64,000 nucleotides of DNA, from assembly GCF_003940805.1 (NCBI RefSeq), contig NZ_CP034328.1:2338001-2402000 (forward strand), given 5' to 3'. Within the stretch, counting starts at the first letter, position 1, and each line of letters starts with the position of its first letter. This document shows positions 40,895-49,489 of this stretch, one piece after another. The translations under genes were made by a program, and so were the position numbers. The notes below the pieces were generated by a model that saw nothing but the letters and a program-made list of their open reading frames with translations, was not told the DNA's origin and searched no databases. The stretch comes from Tabrizicola piscis. Lineage in GTDB: Bacteria; Pseudomonadota; Alphaproteobacteria; Rhodobacterales; Rhodobacteraceae.

Positions 40895-41897
40895 CCGGGC
40901 GGCAGAAGCGGCGCTGTTCCTTGCGCGGGCAGGCTGGGCCACGGCTGCGCGACAGCATCTGGCGGGCGACGCCTCGGACCGCCGGTATGAGCGGCTGCGC
41001 GCGGGGGCTGCGACCGCCGTCCTGATGGACAACCCGCCCGGTGGGGCGGATGACCCTGCCGCCTTCGTGGCCATGGCGCGGCACTTGCGCCACCTTGGCC
41101 TGTCCGCCCCCGAGGTGCGGGTGGCCGATACCGAAGCCGGGTTCCTGCTGCTGGAGGATCTGGGCGACGATCTTTATGCGCGCCTGCTGCAAGCCGACCC
41201 CCTTAGGGAAGCTGCGCTATATGCCCCTGCTGTCGATGTGCTGTGCCACTTGCAGTCGGCCCCTGCACCGGATGGTCTGCCCAACCTTTCGGCGGCCGAA
41301 TGGGCGCAGGCGGCGGGCTTTGCGCTGGAGTGGTACGCCTTTGCTGCCACTGGCCGAAAGCCCGCAGCCGACGCATTCCTGACCACACTGGAGGCTGCGA
41401 TCCGCGCCCATGCCGATGGCCCGCGCGTCCTGATCCTGCGCGACTATCATGCGGAAAACCTGCTGTGGTTGCCCGGGCGGGGCGGGCTGGCGCAGGTCGG
41501 TCTGCTGGACTTTCAGCTGGGGCAGATGGGGCAGCCCGGCTATGATCTTGTCTCGCTCTTGCAGGATGCGCGGCGGGATGTGGCACCGGCGACCGAAGCC
41601 GCGATGATTGCCCGCTTTGTCGCGGCAACCGGGGCGGTAGCCGAGGCCTTTGCCGCGCAATATGCCGTCCTTGGCGCGCAGCGTGCGCTGCGGATCCTTG
41701 GCATCTTCGCGCGGCTGTGTCTGGTGGCGGGCAAGCCCGGCTATCTGCCGCTGATCCCCCGGGTCTGGGCGCAGTTGCAGCGCAATCTTTCGCATCCGGC
41801 GCTGGCCGATTTGCGCTTGGTCTGCGATGACGTCCTTCCCGAACCCACCCCCGACCTTCTAAGCCGGATCGCAAGCCAATGTTCCCCTTCCCGCTGA
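40887..41897 (+). CDS. amgK: N-acetylmuramate/N-acetylglucosamine anomeric kinase AmgK
   Basis: This 336-residue protein is an aminoglycoside-phosphotransferase-fold kinase. The catalytic loop is VLILRDYHAENLLWLP (about residues 191-206) and the metal aspartate is in GLLDFQLGQMGQPGYDLVSL. AmgK phosphorylates MurNAc at the anomeric position in the cell-wall recycling route that bypasses MurA/MurB and confers fosfomycin tolerance. Directly following murU (19-base overlap) makes the assignment firm. The N-terminal GDASDRRYERL nucleotide-binding motif is present. Confidence 0.92.
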   Translation: MADRAAEAALFLARAGWATAARQHLAGDASDRRYERLRAGAATAVLMDNPPGGADDPAAFVAMARHLRHLGLSAPEVRVADTEAGFLLLEDLGDDLYARLLQADPLREAALYAPAVDVLCHLQSAPAPDGLPNLSAAEWAQAAGFALEWYAFAATGRKPAADAFLTTLEAAIRAHADGPRVLILRDYHAENLLWLPGRGGLAQVGLLDFQLGQMGQPGYDLVSLLQDARRDVAPATEAAMIARFVAATGAVAEAFAAQYAVLGAQRALRILGIFARLCLVAGKPGYLPLIPRVWAQLQRNLSHPALADLRLVCDDVLPEPTPDLLSRIASQCSPSR

Positions 41898-42577
41898 TGA
41901 TCTTTGCTGCCGGGTTCGGCACCCGGATGGGCGCGCTGACGGCGGATCGGCCAAAGCCGCTGATCCCGGTGGCGGGGCGGGCGCTGATCGACCATGCGCT
42001 GGATGTGGCGCGTGGCGCGGGCTCGGGCCGTGTCGTGGTGAACGTCCATTACCTTGCCGATCAGATGGAGGCGCATCTGGCGGGATCTGGTGTCGCCATC
42101 AGCGATGAGCGGGCGCAGATTCTGGAAACCGGCGGCGGCTTGCGCGCGGCGCTGCCGCTTTTGGGACCGGGGCCGGTTGCGGTCTTGAACAGCGATGGCA
42201 TCTGGACCGGGGCCAACCCGCTGGCCGAACTTGCCGGTGCATGGGACATAGACCGGATGGAGGCGCTGCTGCTGTTGCTGCCGGTGGACGAGACCCGTGG
42301 CCATGGCACGAAGGGGGATTTCCGGCTGGACCGGGATGGACGCATCTCACGCGGGGAGGGGGGCGAGGATCACGTCTATATCGGTGCGCAGATCCTGCAG
42401 CCCGGGCGGCTGGCGGGGGTGGCAGAGGCGGCCTTTTCGCTCAACCCGGTCTGGAACCAGATGATTGCCGCAGGCACGGCCTATGGCATCCGTCATCAGG
42501 GCGGCTGGTGCGATGTCGGCCACCCGGAAGGGATTGCCGAGGCTGAGCGGCTTCTGCACTCTGCCCGGCATGACTGA
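41879..42577 (+). CDS. murU: N-acetylmuramate alpha-1-phosphate uridylyltransferase MurU
   Basis: This 232-residue protein has the nucleotidyltransferase opening MIFAAGFGTRMGALTADRPK, the NVHYLADQMEAHL stretch, the metal-binding VLNSDGIW and a C-terminal GGWCDVGHPEGIAEAE. It couples UTP to MurNAc-1-phosphate made by AmgK, giving UDP-MurNAc for peptidoglycan synthesis. It overlaps amgK by 19 bases and addB by eight, so the recycling and DNA-repair genes form one transcript. Confidence 0.93.
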   Translation: MFPFPLMIFAAGFGTRMGALTADRPKPLIPVAGRALIDHALDVARGAGSGRVVVNVHYLADQMEAHLAGSGVAISDERAQILETGGGLRAALPLLGPGPVAVLNSDGIWTGANPLAELAGAWDIDRMEALLLLLPVDETRGHGTKGDFRLDRDGRISRGEGGEDHVYIGAQILQPGRLAGVAEAAFSLNPVWNQMIAAGTAYGIRHQGGWCDVGHPEGIAEAERLLHSARHD

Positions 42578-45485
42578 CACACCCTTGAACCTGTTCGCGC
42601 TGCCCCCCGGCGTGGATTTCCCGGCTGAACTGGTGGCAGGGCTGCTGCACCGCATGGCGGGCAAGCCGCCCGAGGCGATGGCGCGGGTCACGCTGATCCT
42701 GAACACCCAGCGGATGCGGCGGCGGGTGACCGAGTGCTTTCAGGCCCATGGCGCGCGCTTTCTGCCGCGGCTTTTGCTGGTCACCGATGCGGCAGCGCTT
42801 GGCACGGTGCCACTTGCGGCACCGGTCCCGGCCCTGCGGCGGCGGCTGGAGCTTTCGGTGCTGCTGGATGGTCTGTTGCAGACCGGAACCACGGATTTCC
42901 CGCGTGCCGCGCTTTATGATCTGGCTGACAGCCTTGCCACACTCATGGATGAGATGCAGGGCGAAGGTGTGCCAGCGGACCGGATCGCCGGGTTGGATGT
43001 GGCCAACCATTCGGCCCATTGGGCGCGGACGCAGGCCTTTCTGGGGATCGTGGCGCAAGCGATGGCGGATGACGCCCCGGAGTCGGAGGCACGACTGCGG
43101 CAGGCGGTCATCGCGCTGGCCGATGGCTGGGCCATGGCCCAGCCTGCCGATCCGATCATTGTCGCGGGGTCCACGGGGTCGCGCGGGACTACAGCGCTGC
43201 TGATGCAGGCGGTGGCGCGGCTGCCGCTGGGCGGGGTTGTGCTGCCGGGTTTCGATTTTGACCTGCCGGGCGCGGTCTGGGCCAGCATGGATGACGCCCT
43301 GACCGCCGAGGATCACCCGCAATACCGCTTTCGCCGGGTAACGGAGGGGCTGGGGGTCGACCACACCGCCGTGCAGCGCTGGACCGATGCCAAGGCGCCC
43401 GCGCCGGGGCGGAACCGGCTGATCTCACTTTCCTTGCGGCCCGCGCCGATCACGGATCAATGGCTGACCGAGGGGCCGCTTTTGCCCGACTTGCCGCCGG
43501 AAACCGAAGGCCTGACCCTGATCGAAGCGCCGGGTGAGCGGGCCGAGGCTTTGGCCGTCGCACTCATCCTGCGGCAGGCGGCGGAAACCGGGCAGCGGGC
43601 GGCGCTTGTCACGCCAGACCGCAATCTGACGCGGCGGGTGACGGCGGCGCTGGACCGTTGGGGCATCCGGCCCGACGATTCCGCGGGGCGGCCCTTGGCG
43701 CTGTCGGCACCGGGGCGATTGCTGCGGCAGGTCGCTGGGCTGTTTGGCCAGCGGCTGACGGTGGACATGGCGCTTGCGCTGTTAAAGCATCCGCTGAGTT
43801 TTTCCGGGCAGGGGGCGGTCTTTGGGCGTGGCCAGCACCTGATCCTGACGCGGGAGTATGAGCTTCACGCCCGCCGCCATGGCCCGGCCTTCCCTTCGGC
43901 GGAAAGCGTGGCTGGGTGGGCCGCCGCTTCGGGTCTTGCGGGGGCGGAGGCTTGGGCCGCGGTTCTGGGCGAGGTGATGTGTGGGCACGAAGCCCTTGGA
44001 CCGATGCCTCTGGCCGGGTTCGTGGCCCGGCATCTGGACCTGACCCGGCGGTTGGCGCGTGGCTTTGCCGAGGCGGGCGATGGCGGCCTGTGGGACAAGG
44101 AGGCGGGCGAGACCGCGCTGAAAGCCGTGACCGAATTGCAGGAGGAGGCCGGGGTCGCCGGCATCCTGACGCCTGCCGATTATGCCAGCCTGTTTCGCGG
44201 TGTCCTGAACCGCCATGAAGTGCGTGAGACGGAAAGCGTGCATCCGGGCATCATGATCTGGGGCACGCTGGAGGCACGGGTGCAGGGCGCGGATCTGGTG
44301 ATCCTTGGCGGCCTGAACGATGGCACATGGCCCGCGCAGCCGCCGCCTGACCCATGGCTGAACCGGGCGATGCGCAAGGAGGCGGGGTTGCTGCTCCCTG
44401 AACGCAAGATCGGGCTTTCGGCGCATGACTACCAACAGGCGGTCGCCGCGCCCGAGGTGGTGCTGTCGCGCGCCGTGCGCGGGGCTGAGGCGGAGACTGT
44501 GCCGTCCCGCTGGCTGAACCGGTTGGTGAACCTGATGGCGGGATTGCCGGGGCGGCAGGGGCCAGAGGCGCTTGCCGCGATGCGGGCGCGCGGGGCGCTG
44601 TGGCTGGACCGGGCGGCGGTGTTCGATACCCCGGAGGGTGAGGCGAAGCCCGCGCTGCGCCCGTCACCCCGGCCACCGGTGGGTGTGCGGCCAAAGCGGC
44701 TTTCGGTGACCGAGATCAAGACCCTGATCCGCGACCCTTATGCGATCTACGCGCGCCATGTCCTGAAACTGCGCCCGCTTGACCCTTTGCGCCCCGAGCC
44801 TGACCCAAGGCTGCGCGGGGTGGTCCTGCATGAGGTGCTGGAGGGGTTCGTGCGGGCGGGGGCAACGTCGCGCGATGACCTGTTGCGGATCGCCGATGCG
44901 GTGCTGGCAGAGCGGGTTGCCTGGCCGCTGGCCCGGGCGATCTGGCGGGCGCGGATCGAAAAGGCCGCAGCACCGTTCCTGGCGTTCTCAGCCGGCACGG
45001 GCGGGGATCCTGTCTTGCTGGAGGAACGGGGCGCGGCACCGCTGGAGGGGCTTGATTTCACCCTGACCGGCAAGCCCGACCGGATTGACCGGCTGGCGGA
45101 TGGGCGGCTTCTGGTGATCGACTACAAGACGGGCGACCCGCCCTCGACCGACGAACAAAAGCACTTTGACAAGCAGCTTTTGCTGGCCGCCGCGATGGCA
45201 GAGCGGGGGGCGTTCCCGGGGCTCGATCCGGCGGAGGTGGCGCGGGTCGCCTTTGTCGGCGTGAAGGCTGCGTTCAAGACGGTGGAAAACACCCTGCAGC
45301 CGGGCGAGGTGGACGAGGTCTGGGAAAAGTTCGGGGCCCTGATGGCCCGCTATGCGAGGGCGACGCAGGGCTATACCGCGCGCCGGGCGATGAAGACGGT
45401 CAAGGACGTGTCCGACTATGACCATCTGTCGCGCTATGGCGAATGGGACATGACGGCGGATGCCGTGGCCGAGGATCTGACGTGA
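42570..45485 (+). CDS. addB: Double-strand break repair protein AddB
   Basis: This 971-residue protein matches the alphaproteobacterial AddB family along its length. The N-terminal half is an inactivated helicase-like region without an obvious Walker A. The central region has ADLVILGGLNDGTWPAQPPP. The C-terminal PD-(D/E)XK nuclease domain (from about residue 700) contains RLSVTEIKTLIRDPYAIYAR, GVVLHEVLEGF and the catalytic LLVIDYKTGDPPS. The iron-sulphur cysteines of Bacillus AddB are absent. With AddA it resects broken ends up to Chi-like sites for RecA loading. The start at 42570 overlaps murU. Confidence 0.93.
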   Translation: MTDTPLNLFALPPGVDFPAELVAGLLHRMAGKPPEAMARVTLILNTQRMRRRVTECFQAHGARFLPRLLLVTDAAALGTVPLAAPVPALRRRLELSVLLDGLLQTGTTDFPRAALYDLADSLATLMDEMQGEGVPADRIAGLDVANHSAHWARTQAFLGIVAQAMADDAPESEARLRQAVIALADGWAMAQPADPIIVAGSTGSRGTTALLMQAVARLPLGGVVLPGFDFDLPGAVWASMDDALTAEDHPQYRFRRVTEGLGVDHTAVQRWTDAKAPAPGRNRLISLSLRPAPITDQWLTEGPLLPDLPPETEGLTLIEAPGERAEALAVALILRQAAETGQRAALVTPDRNLTRRVTAALDRWGIRPDDSAGRPLALSAPGRLLRQVAGLFGQRLTVDMALALLKHPLSFSGQGAVFGRGQHLILTREYELHARRHGPAFPSAESVAGWAAASGLAGAEAWAAVLGEVMCGHEALGPMPLAGFVARHLDLTRRLARGFAEAGDGGLWDKEAGETALKAVTELQEEAGVAGILTPADYASLFRGVLNRHEVRETESVHPGIMIWGTLEARVQGADLVILGGLNDGTWPAQPPPDPWLNRAMRKEAGLLLPERKIGLSAHDYQQAVAAPEVVLSRAVRGAEAETVPSRWLNRLVNLMAGLPGRQGPEALAAMRARGALWLDRAAVFDTPEGEAKPALRPSPRPPVGVRPKRLSVTEIKTLIRDPYAIYARHVLKLRPLDPLRPEPDPRLRGVVLHEVLEGFVRAGATSRDDLLRIADAVLAERVAWPLARAIWRARIEKAAAPFLAFSAGTGGDPVLLEERGAAPLEGLDFTLTGKPDRIDRLADGRLLVIDYKTGDPPSTDEQKHFDKQLLLAAAMAERGAFPGLDPAEVARVAFVGVKAAFKTVENTLQPGEVDEVWEKFGALMARYARATQGYTARRAMKTVKDVSDYDHLSRYGEWDMTADAVAEDLT

Positions 45486-48400
45486 CGATCACCCCCGCCA
45501 GCCTGATGCAGATGGAGGCGGCCCATCCCGGCCGCAACACCTGGCTTTCGGCGAATGCCGGGTCGGGCAAGACCCGGGTGCTGACCGACCGGGTGGCGCG
45601 GCTGCTCCTGAACGGGGTGGAGCCGCAGCATATCCTGTGCCTGACCTATACCAAGGCTGCCGCGTCCGAGATGCAGAACCGGCTGTTCAAGCGGCTGGGG
45701 GCATGGGCGATGCAGCCCGACGACATCCTGCGGCGCGACCTGCTGGAGTTGGGCGAGGAGGAGATGGCCACGCCCCGCCTTGCCCGCGCCCGGCAGCTTT
45801 TTGCCCGGGCCATCGAAAGCCCCGGCGGATTGCGCATCCAGACGATCCACAGCTTTTGCGGCAGCCTTCTGCGCCGCTTTCCGCTGGAGGCAGGCGTGCC
45901 CCCCGGCTTTGCCGAGATGGACGACCGCGCCGCCCGCCTGATGCGCTCTGAGATCGTGGAGGAGATGGCCGACACCTTGGCCCCCGCCACTGTGCAGCGG
46001 TTGACCGAAGTCCAGAATGGCGAGGATTTCAGCAAGCTGATCGAACAGATCGCCCGGCACCGCGGGTCGTTCACCCCGCCCTTGGGGGCAGAGCGGGTCT
46101 GGCGGATGTTCGGGCTGCCAGTGGGGTTCGGTGTGGGCGATCTGCTGGCCGGGGTGTTTCTGGGCGGTGAGGCGGGATGGATGCCTGACGTGGTTCGCAT
46201 CCTTGCGGCTGGGACCACCACGGATGCAAAGGCGGCGGTGGTGCTGGGCGCGCTTGATCTTGTGGCGCCTGACCTTGCGACACTGACTGCCCTTGAAGGC
46301 GTTCTGTTGCACAAGGATGGCTCGAAAGACCCGGCAAAGCACTTTGCCGCCAAGATCGGCGATTTTCCCACCAAGGACACCCGTGCCAAACTGGGTGCGC
46401 TGATCGATCCGCTGAATGACCTGATGGGGCGGGTTGAGGCTGCGCGCCTGCAGCGGCTTGCCCTTGCCAGCGCCGAGAAGACCCTTGCCCTGCATCAGTT
46501 CGCGGGGGTTTTCCTGCCCGAGTATCAGGCGCGCAAGGCCGCGCGGGGGCTGCTTGACTTTGACGACCTGATCTCACGGGCGCAGGCGTTGTTGACCGAC
46601 CGGGCGCTGGCGGCATGGGTTCTGTTCCGGCTGGATGGTGGGATCGACCATATTCTGGTGGATGAAGCGCAGGACACCAGCCCCGACCAGTGGGCGCTGA
46701 TCGAAAGCCTTGCGGCGGAACTGACGGCGGGTTTGGGGGCCAGCAACCGCCCCCGGACGCTGTTTGTCGTGGGCGACAAGAAACAGTCGATCTATTCGTT
46801 CCAAGGCGCCGATGTCGTGGCCTTTGATGCCAAGCGTGACCTGTTCCGGGATCAACTCGCCGGGGGTGAGGCGCTGCGGCTGCGGTCGCTGACCCATTCG
46901 TTCCGATCCTCGCCCGCGATCCTTTCGGTGGTGGATGCCACTTTCGCCGGCCCGCAGCAGGCGGCGATTGGCGGTGAGGCACGCCATATCGCCTTCAACG
47001 AAGGTCTGGCGGGGCGGGTGGATGTCTGGCCCGTGGTGGATTCGGCCAGCAAGCTTGAGCCGGGGCCATGGGAAGACCCGCTGGACCAGCCCCACCCTGA
47101 GGATGCCGAGGTGGTGCTGGCCCACGACATTGCCGCGAAGATCAAGGCGCTGGTCGAAGGTGGTGAACAGATCCCGCAAGTGCCGCGCAACGGCGGCCCG
47201 TCGGCGCGGCCGGTGCATTATGGCGATTTCCTGATCCTCGTGCAGCGCCGGTCGCCGCTGTTTCATGAGATCATCCGCGCCTGCAAGGCGCTGGGCCTGC
47301 CGATTGCCGGGGCTGACCGGCTGAACCTTGGCGGCGAGATGGCGGTCAAGGATCTGACGGCGCTACTGGCCTTTCTGGACACGCCGGAGGATGACCTTTC
47401 GCTTGCGGCGGTGCTGCGGTCGCCGCTCTGCGGCTGGTCGGAGCGTGAGCTTTTCCAGCTTGCCCAACCGCGCAAAGGCTATTTGTGGGAGGCGCTGCGC
47501 GATCATCCGGGCCACAGCGACACGCGGGCGTTTCTGGATGACATGCGCGGGCAGGCCGATTTCCTGCGGCCCTATGACCTGATCGAACGCGTCCTGCACC
47601 GCCATGATGGGCGGCGCAAGCTGCTGGCGCGGCTGGGGGCCGAAGCGGAGGACGGGATTGACGAACTTCTGTCTCAGGCACTGGCCTATGAGACGTCGGA
47701 TGTGCCCAGCCTGACCGGGTTTCTGGTCTGGATGGGGACGGATGAGGTTGAGGTGAAGCGCCAGCTTGACGCCGAAGGGTCGCGCATCCGAGTGATGACG
47801 GTCCACGGTGCCAAGGGGCTGGAGGCGGAGATTGTCATCCTGCCCGATACCGGCGACCGACCCCAGCAGGACCGGGACGAGCTTTATCGCCTGCCGGGGG
47901 GTGAGGCGGTCTGGAAGGTCAGGAAAGAGGAAAGCCCTGCGCTGATCTCGACCGAACGGACGGCTCGCACCCTGCGGGAGGCGGCGGAGCGGTTGCGGCT
48001 GTTGTACGTCGCGATGACGCGGGCGCGGTGCTGGCTGATCGTGGTGGCCAAGGGCGACGTGAAGCAGGCGGAGTGCTGGTACAACCTGATCCGGGCCGGG
48101 GTTGATGCCGCCGGGGCCGAACGGCTGGACGGGGGTGTGCTGCGGCATCGGTGGGGGGATTGGCCGCTGTCGGCTGCGGCGGTCCAACCGGTCGCGCGGG
48201 CTGTGGCGCTGCCGGACTGGGCAATGCGCCCGGCCCCCGAGGCTTTGCGTGCGGCTAAGGTTCTTTCGCCATCCGACCTTGGCGGGGCCAAGGCGCTGCC
48301 GGGCGAACCCTTGTTCCCCGAGGCCGAGGCCAAGGCGCGCGGCACGGCGCTGCACCTGCTGCTGGAGCGGTTGCCGATGACGGACCCCACCGGGTGGGAG

Positions 48401-48817
48401 AGTCAGGCAATCGCGCTGATCCCCGAACCCGGCCTTGCCATGGCCCTTCTGGATGAGGCGCGGGCGGTGCTTACCGATGCGTCCCTTGCCCCGATCTTCG
48501 CGCTTGATACCCTTGCCGAAGTTGCGGTCGCCGGCCCCTGGAACGGGCGGCAGTTGCTGGGCACGATCGACCGGCTGGTGGTGTCACCCGACCGGGTGCT
48601 GGTGATCGACTACAAGTCGAACGCAGTCATCCCCCGGACCCCGGCTGAAGTGCCCGAAGGCATCCTGCGCCAGATGGGGGCCTATGCCCATCTTTTGGGC
48701 CAGATCTACCCGGATCGGCGGGTGGATGTGGCGGTCTTGTGGACCCGTGGCCCGGTCCTGATGCCGATTGATCCCGAGATCGTGAGGTTGGCGCTGTCGC
48801 GTGCCACGATACCTTGA
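45482..48817 (+). CDS. addA: Double-strand break repair helicase AddA
   Basis: This 1111-residue UvrD-type helicase-nuclease starts at a GTG that overlaps the addB stop (GTGA). It has Walker A SANAGSGKTRVLTDRVARLL (about residues 20-40), motif Ia CLTYTKAAASEMQNR, motif II DEAQDTSPDQWALI, motif III VGDKKQSIYSFQGAD, motif V VMTVHGAKGLEAEIVIL and motif VI LLYVAMTRAR. It ends with the RecB-like nuclease motif VLVIDYKSN. It provides 3'-5' translocation and one nuclease of the AddAB complex. trxA follows 58 bases later. Confidence 0.95.
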   Translation: MTITPASLMQMEAAHPGRNTWLSANAGSGKTRVLTDRVARLLLNGVEPQHILCLTYTKAAASEMQNRLFKRLGAWAMQPDDILRRDLLELGEEEMATPRLARARQLFARAIESPGGLRIQTIHSFCGSLLRRFPLEAGVPPGFAEMDDRAARLMRSEIVEEMADTLAPATVQRLTEVQNGEDFSKLIEQIARHRGSFTPPLGAERVWRMFGLPVGFGVGDLLAGVFLGGEAGWMPDVVRILAAGTTTDAKAAVVLGALDLVAPDLATLTALEGVLLHKDGSKDPAKHFAAKIGDFPTKDTRAKLGALIDPLNDLMGRVEAARLQRLALASAEKTLALHQFAGVFLPEYQARKAARGLLDFDDLISRAQALLTDRALAAWVLFRLDGGIDHILVDEAQDTSPDQWALIESLAAELTAGLGASNRPRTLFVVGDKKQSIYSFQGADVVAFDAKRDLFRDQLAGGEALRLRSLTHSFRSSPAILSVVDATFAGPQQAAIGGEARHIAFNEGLAGRVDVWPVVDSASKLEPGPWEDPLDQPHPEDAEVVLAHDIAAKIKALVEGGEQIPQVPRNGGPSARPVHYGDFLILVQRRSPLFHEIIRACKALGLPIAGADRLNLGGEMAVKDLTALLAFLDTPEDDLSLAAVLRSPLCGWSERELFQLAQPRKGYLWEALRDHPGHSDTRAFLDDMRGQADFLRPYDLIERVLHRHDGRRKLLARLGAEAEDGIDELLSQALAYETSDVPSLTGFLVWMGTDEVEVKRQLDAEGSRIRVMTVHGAKGLEAEIVILPDTGDRPQQDRDELYRLPGGEAVWKVRKEESPALISTERTARTLREAAERLRLLYVAMTRARCWLIVVAKGDVKQAECWYNLIRAGVDAAGAERLDGGVLRHRWGDWPLSAAAVQPVARAVALPDWAMRPAPEALRAAKVLSPSDLGGAKALPGEPLFPEAEAKARGTALHLLLERLPMTDPTGWESQAIALIPEPGLAMALLDEARAVLTDASLAPIFALDTLAEVAVAGPWNGRQLLGTIDRLVVSPDRVLVIDYKSNAVIPRTPAEVPEGILRQMGAYAHLLGQIYPDRRVDVAVLWTRGPVLMPIDPEIVRLALSRATIP

Positions 48818-48875
48818 CGTTGCCAGCGCGCGTCCATAGCTTTGTCTCCTGCAATTTCCCCAAGGAGAGATGATC

Positions 48876-49202
48876 ATGGGCGCTGCTACCGTCGCCGTGT
48901 CGGACGCCACTTTCGACGCCGAGGTCCGCAATTCGCCGATCCCGGTTGTGGTGGATTTCTGGGCCGAATGGTGTGGCCCGTGCCGCCAGATCGGCCCTGC
49001 ACTGGAAGAACTTGCCACGCAATACGCGGGCAAGGTCAAGATCGTGAAGGTCAACGTGGACGAGAACCCCGAAAGCCCGGCGGTTCTGGGCGTGCGCGGC
49101 ATCCCGGCCCTGTTCATGTTCAAGGACGGTCAGGTCGTGTCGAACAAGGTTGGCGCCGCCCCCAAGGCCGCGCTTGAGACGTGGATCAAGTCGGCGATCT
49201 GA
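48876..49202 (+). CDS. trxA: Thioredoxin
   Basis: This 108-residue protein is a canonical thioredoxin. It has [20 protein letters not shown] with the WCGPC redox site at about residues 31-35, VKVNVDENP, and the cis-proline in [14 protein letters not shown]. The start at 48876 has AGGAG eight bases upstream; the in-frame ATG at 48870 lies within that site. It reduces ribonucleotide reductase and protein disulphides in the cytoplasm. In alphaproteobacteria trxA commonly follows addA, as here. Confidence 0.96.
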   Translation: MGAATVAVSDATFDAEVRNSPIPVVVDFWAEWCGPCRQIGPALEELATQYAGKVKIVKVNVDENPESPAVLGVRGIPALFMFKDGQVVSNKVGAAPKAALETWIKSAI

Positions 49203-49220
49203 CCCGGAGCCTCCTCGTAC

Positions 49221-49265
49221 GACTGCGTCTTCTCGTCGGAACGGCCAGCGAGGAGTGACGCAGTC
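49221..49265 (+). terminator. Extended hairpin after trxA
   Basis: GACTGCGTC (49221-49229) and GACGCAGTC (49257-49265) form a perfect 9-bp stem, extended inward by TTCTCG with CGAGGA. It begins 19 bases after the trxA stop. No T-run follows, so it may stabilise the trxA 3' end while termination occurs at the next hairpin. Confidence 0.45.
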
Positions 49266-49296
49266 ATCGACGAGCGCGCCAGCGATGTTTTCCAGA

Positions 49297-49340
49297 ACGC
49301 CCGGCCGCGGCCCCCGCGGTCGGGCGTATCTTTGCTTTCC
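49297..49340 (+). terminator. Strong hairpin with T-rich tail between trxA and pnp
   Basis: ACGCCCGGCCGCGG (49297-49310) pairs over 14 bases, one of them G-U, with CCGCGGTCGGGCGT (49314-49327) around a CCC loop. It is followed by ATCTTTGCTTTCC. It probably ends the long tsaE-addA-trxA transcript. If instead the pnp promoter lies upstream, it would be part of the pnp leader, whose structured RNA is cleaved by RNase III in other bacteria. Confidence 0.6.
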
Positions 49341-49489
49341 ATCGTGGCCGTTTTCCTGTATGCGCCCGCCATCTGAGACGTGAGGCCCGCCCCCGGGGCC
49401 CGTGCGAAGGATTTGGGGGAAGGGCGGCAATGGGGCCGCCGGATATAGGGACACCGGCAGGGGCCGGCGTGTTCCAGAGGAAATGATAC

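Noticed and set aside
38756-41074. 772-codon minus-strand frame over the PAS protein and tsaE
   Set aside because: It is a shadow of a GC-rich plus-strand operon with no domain and no ribosome site.
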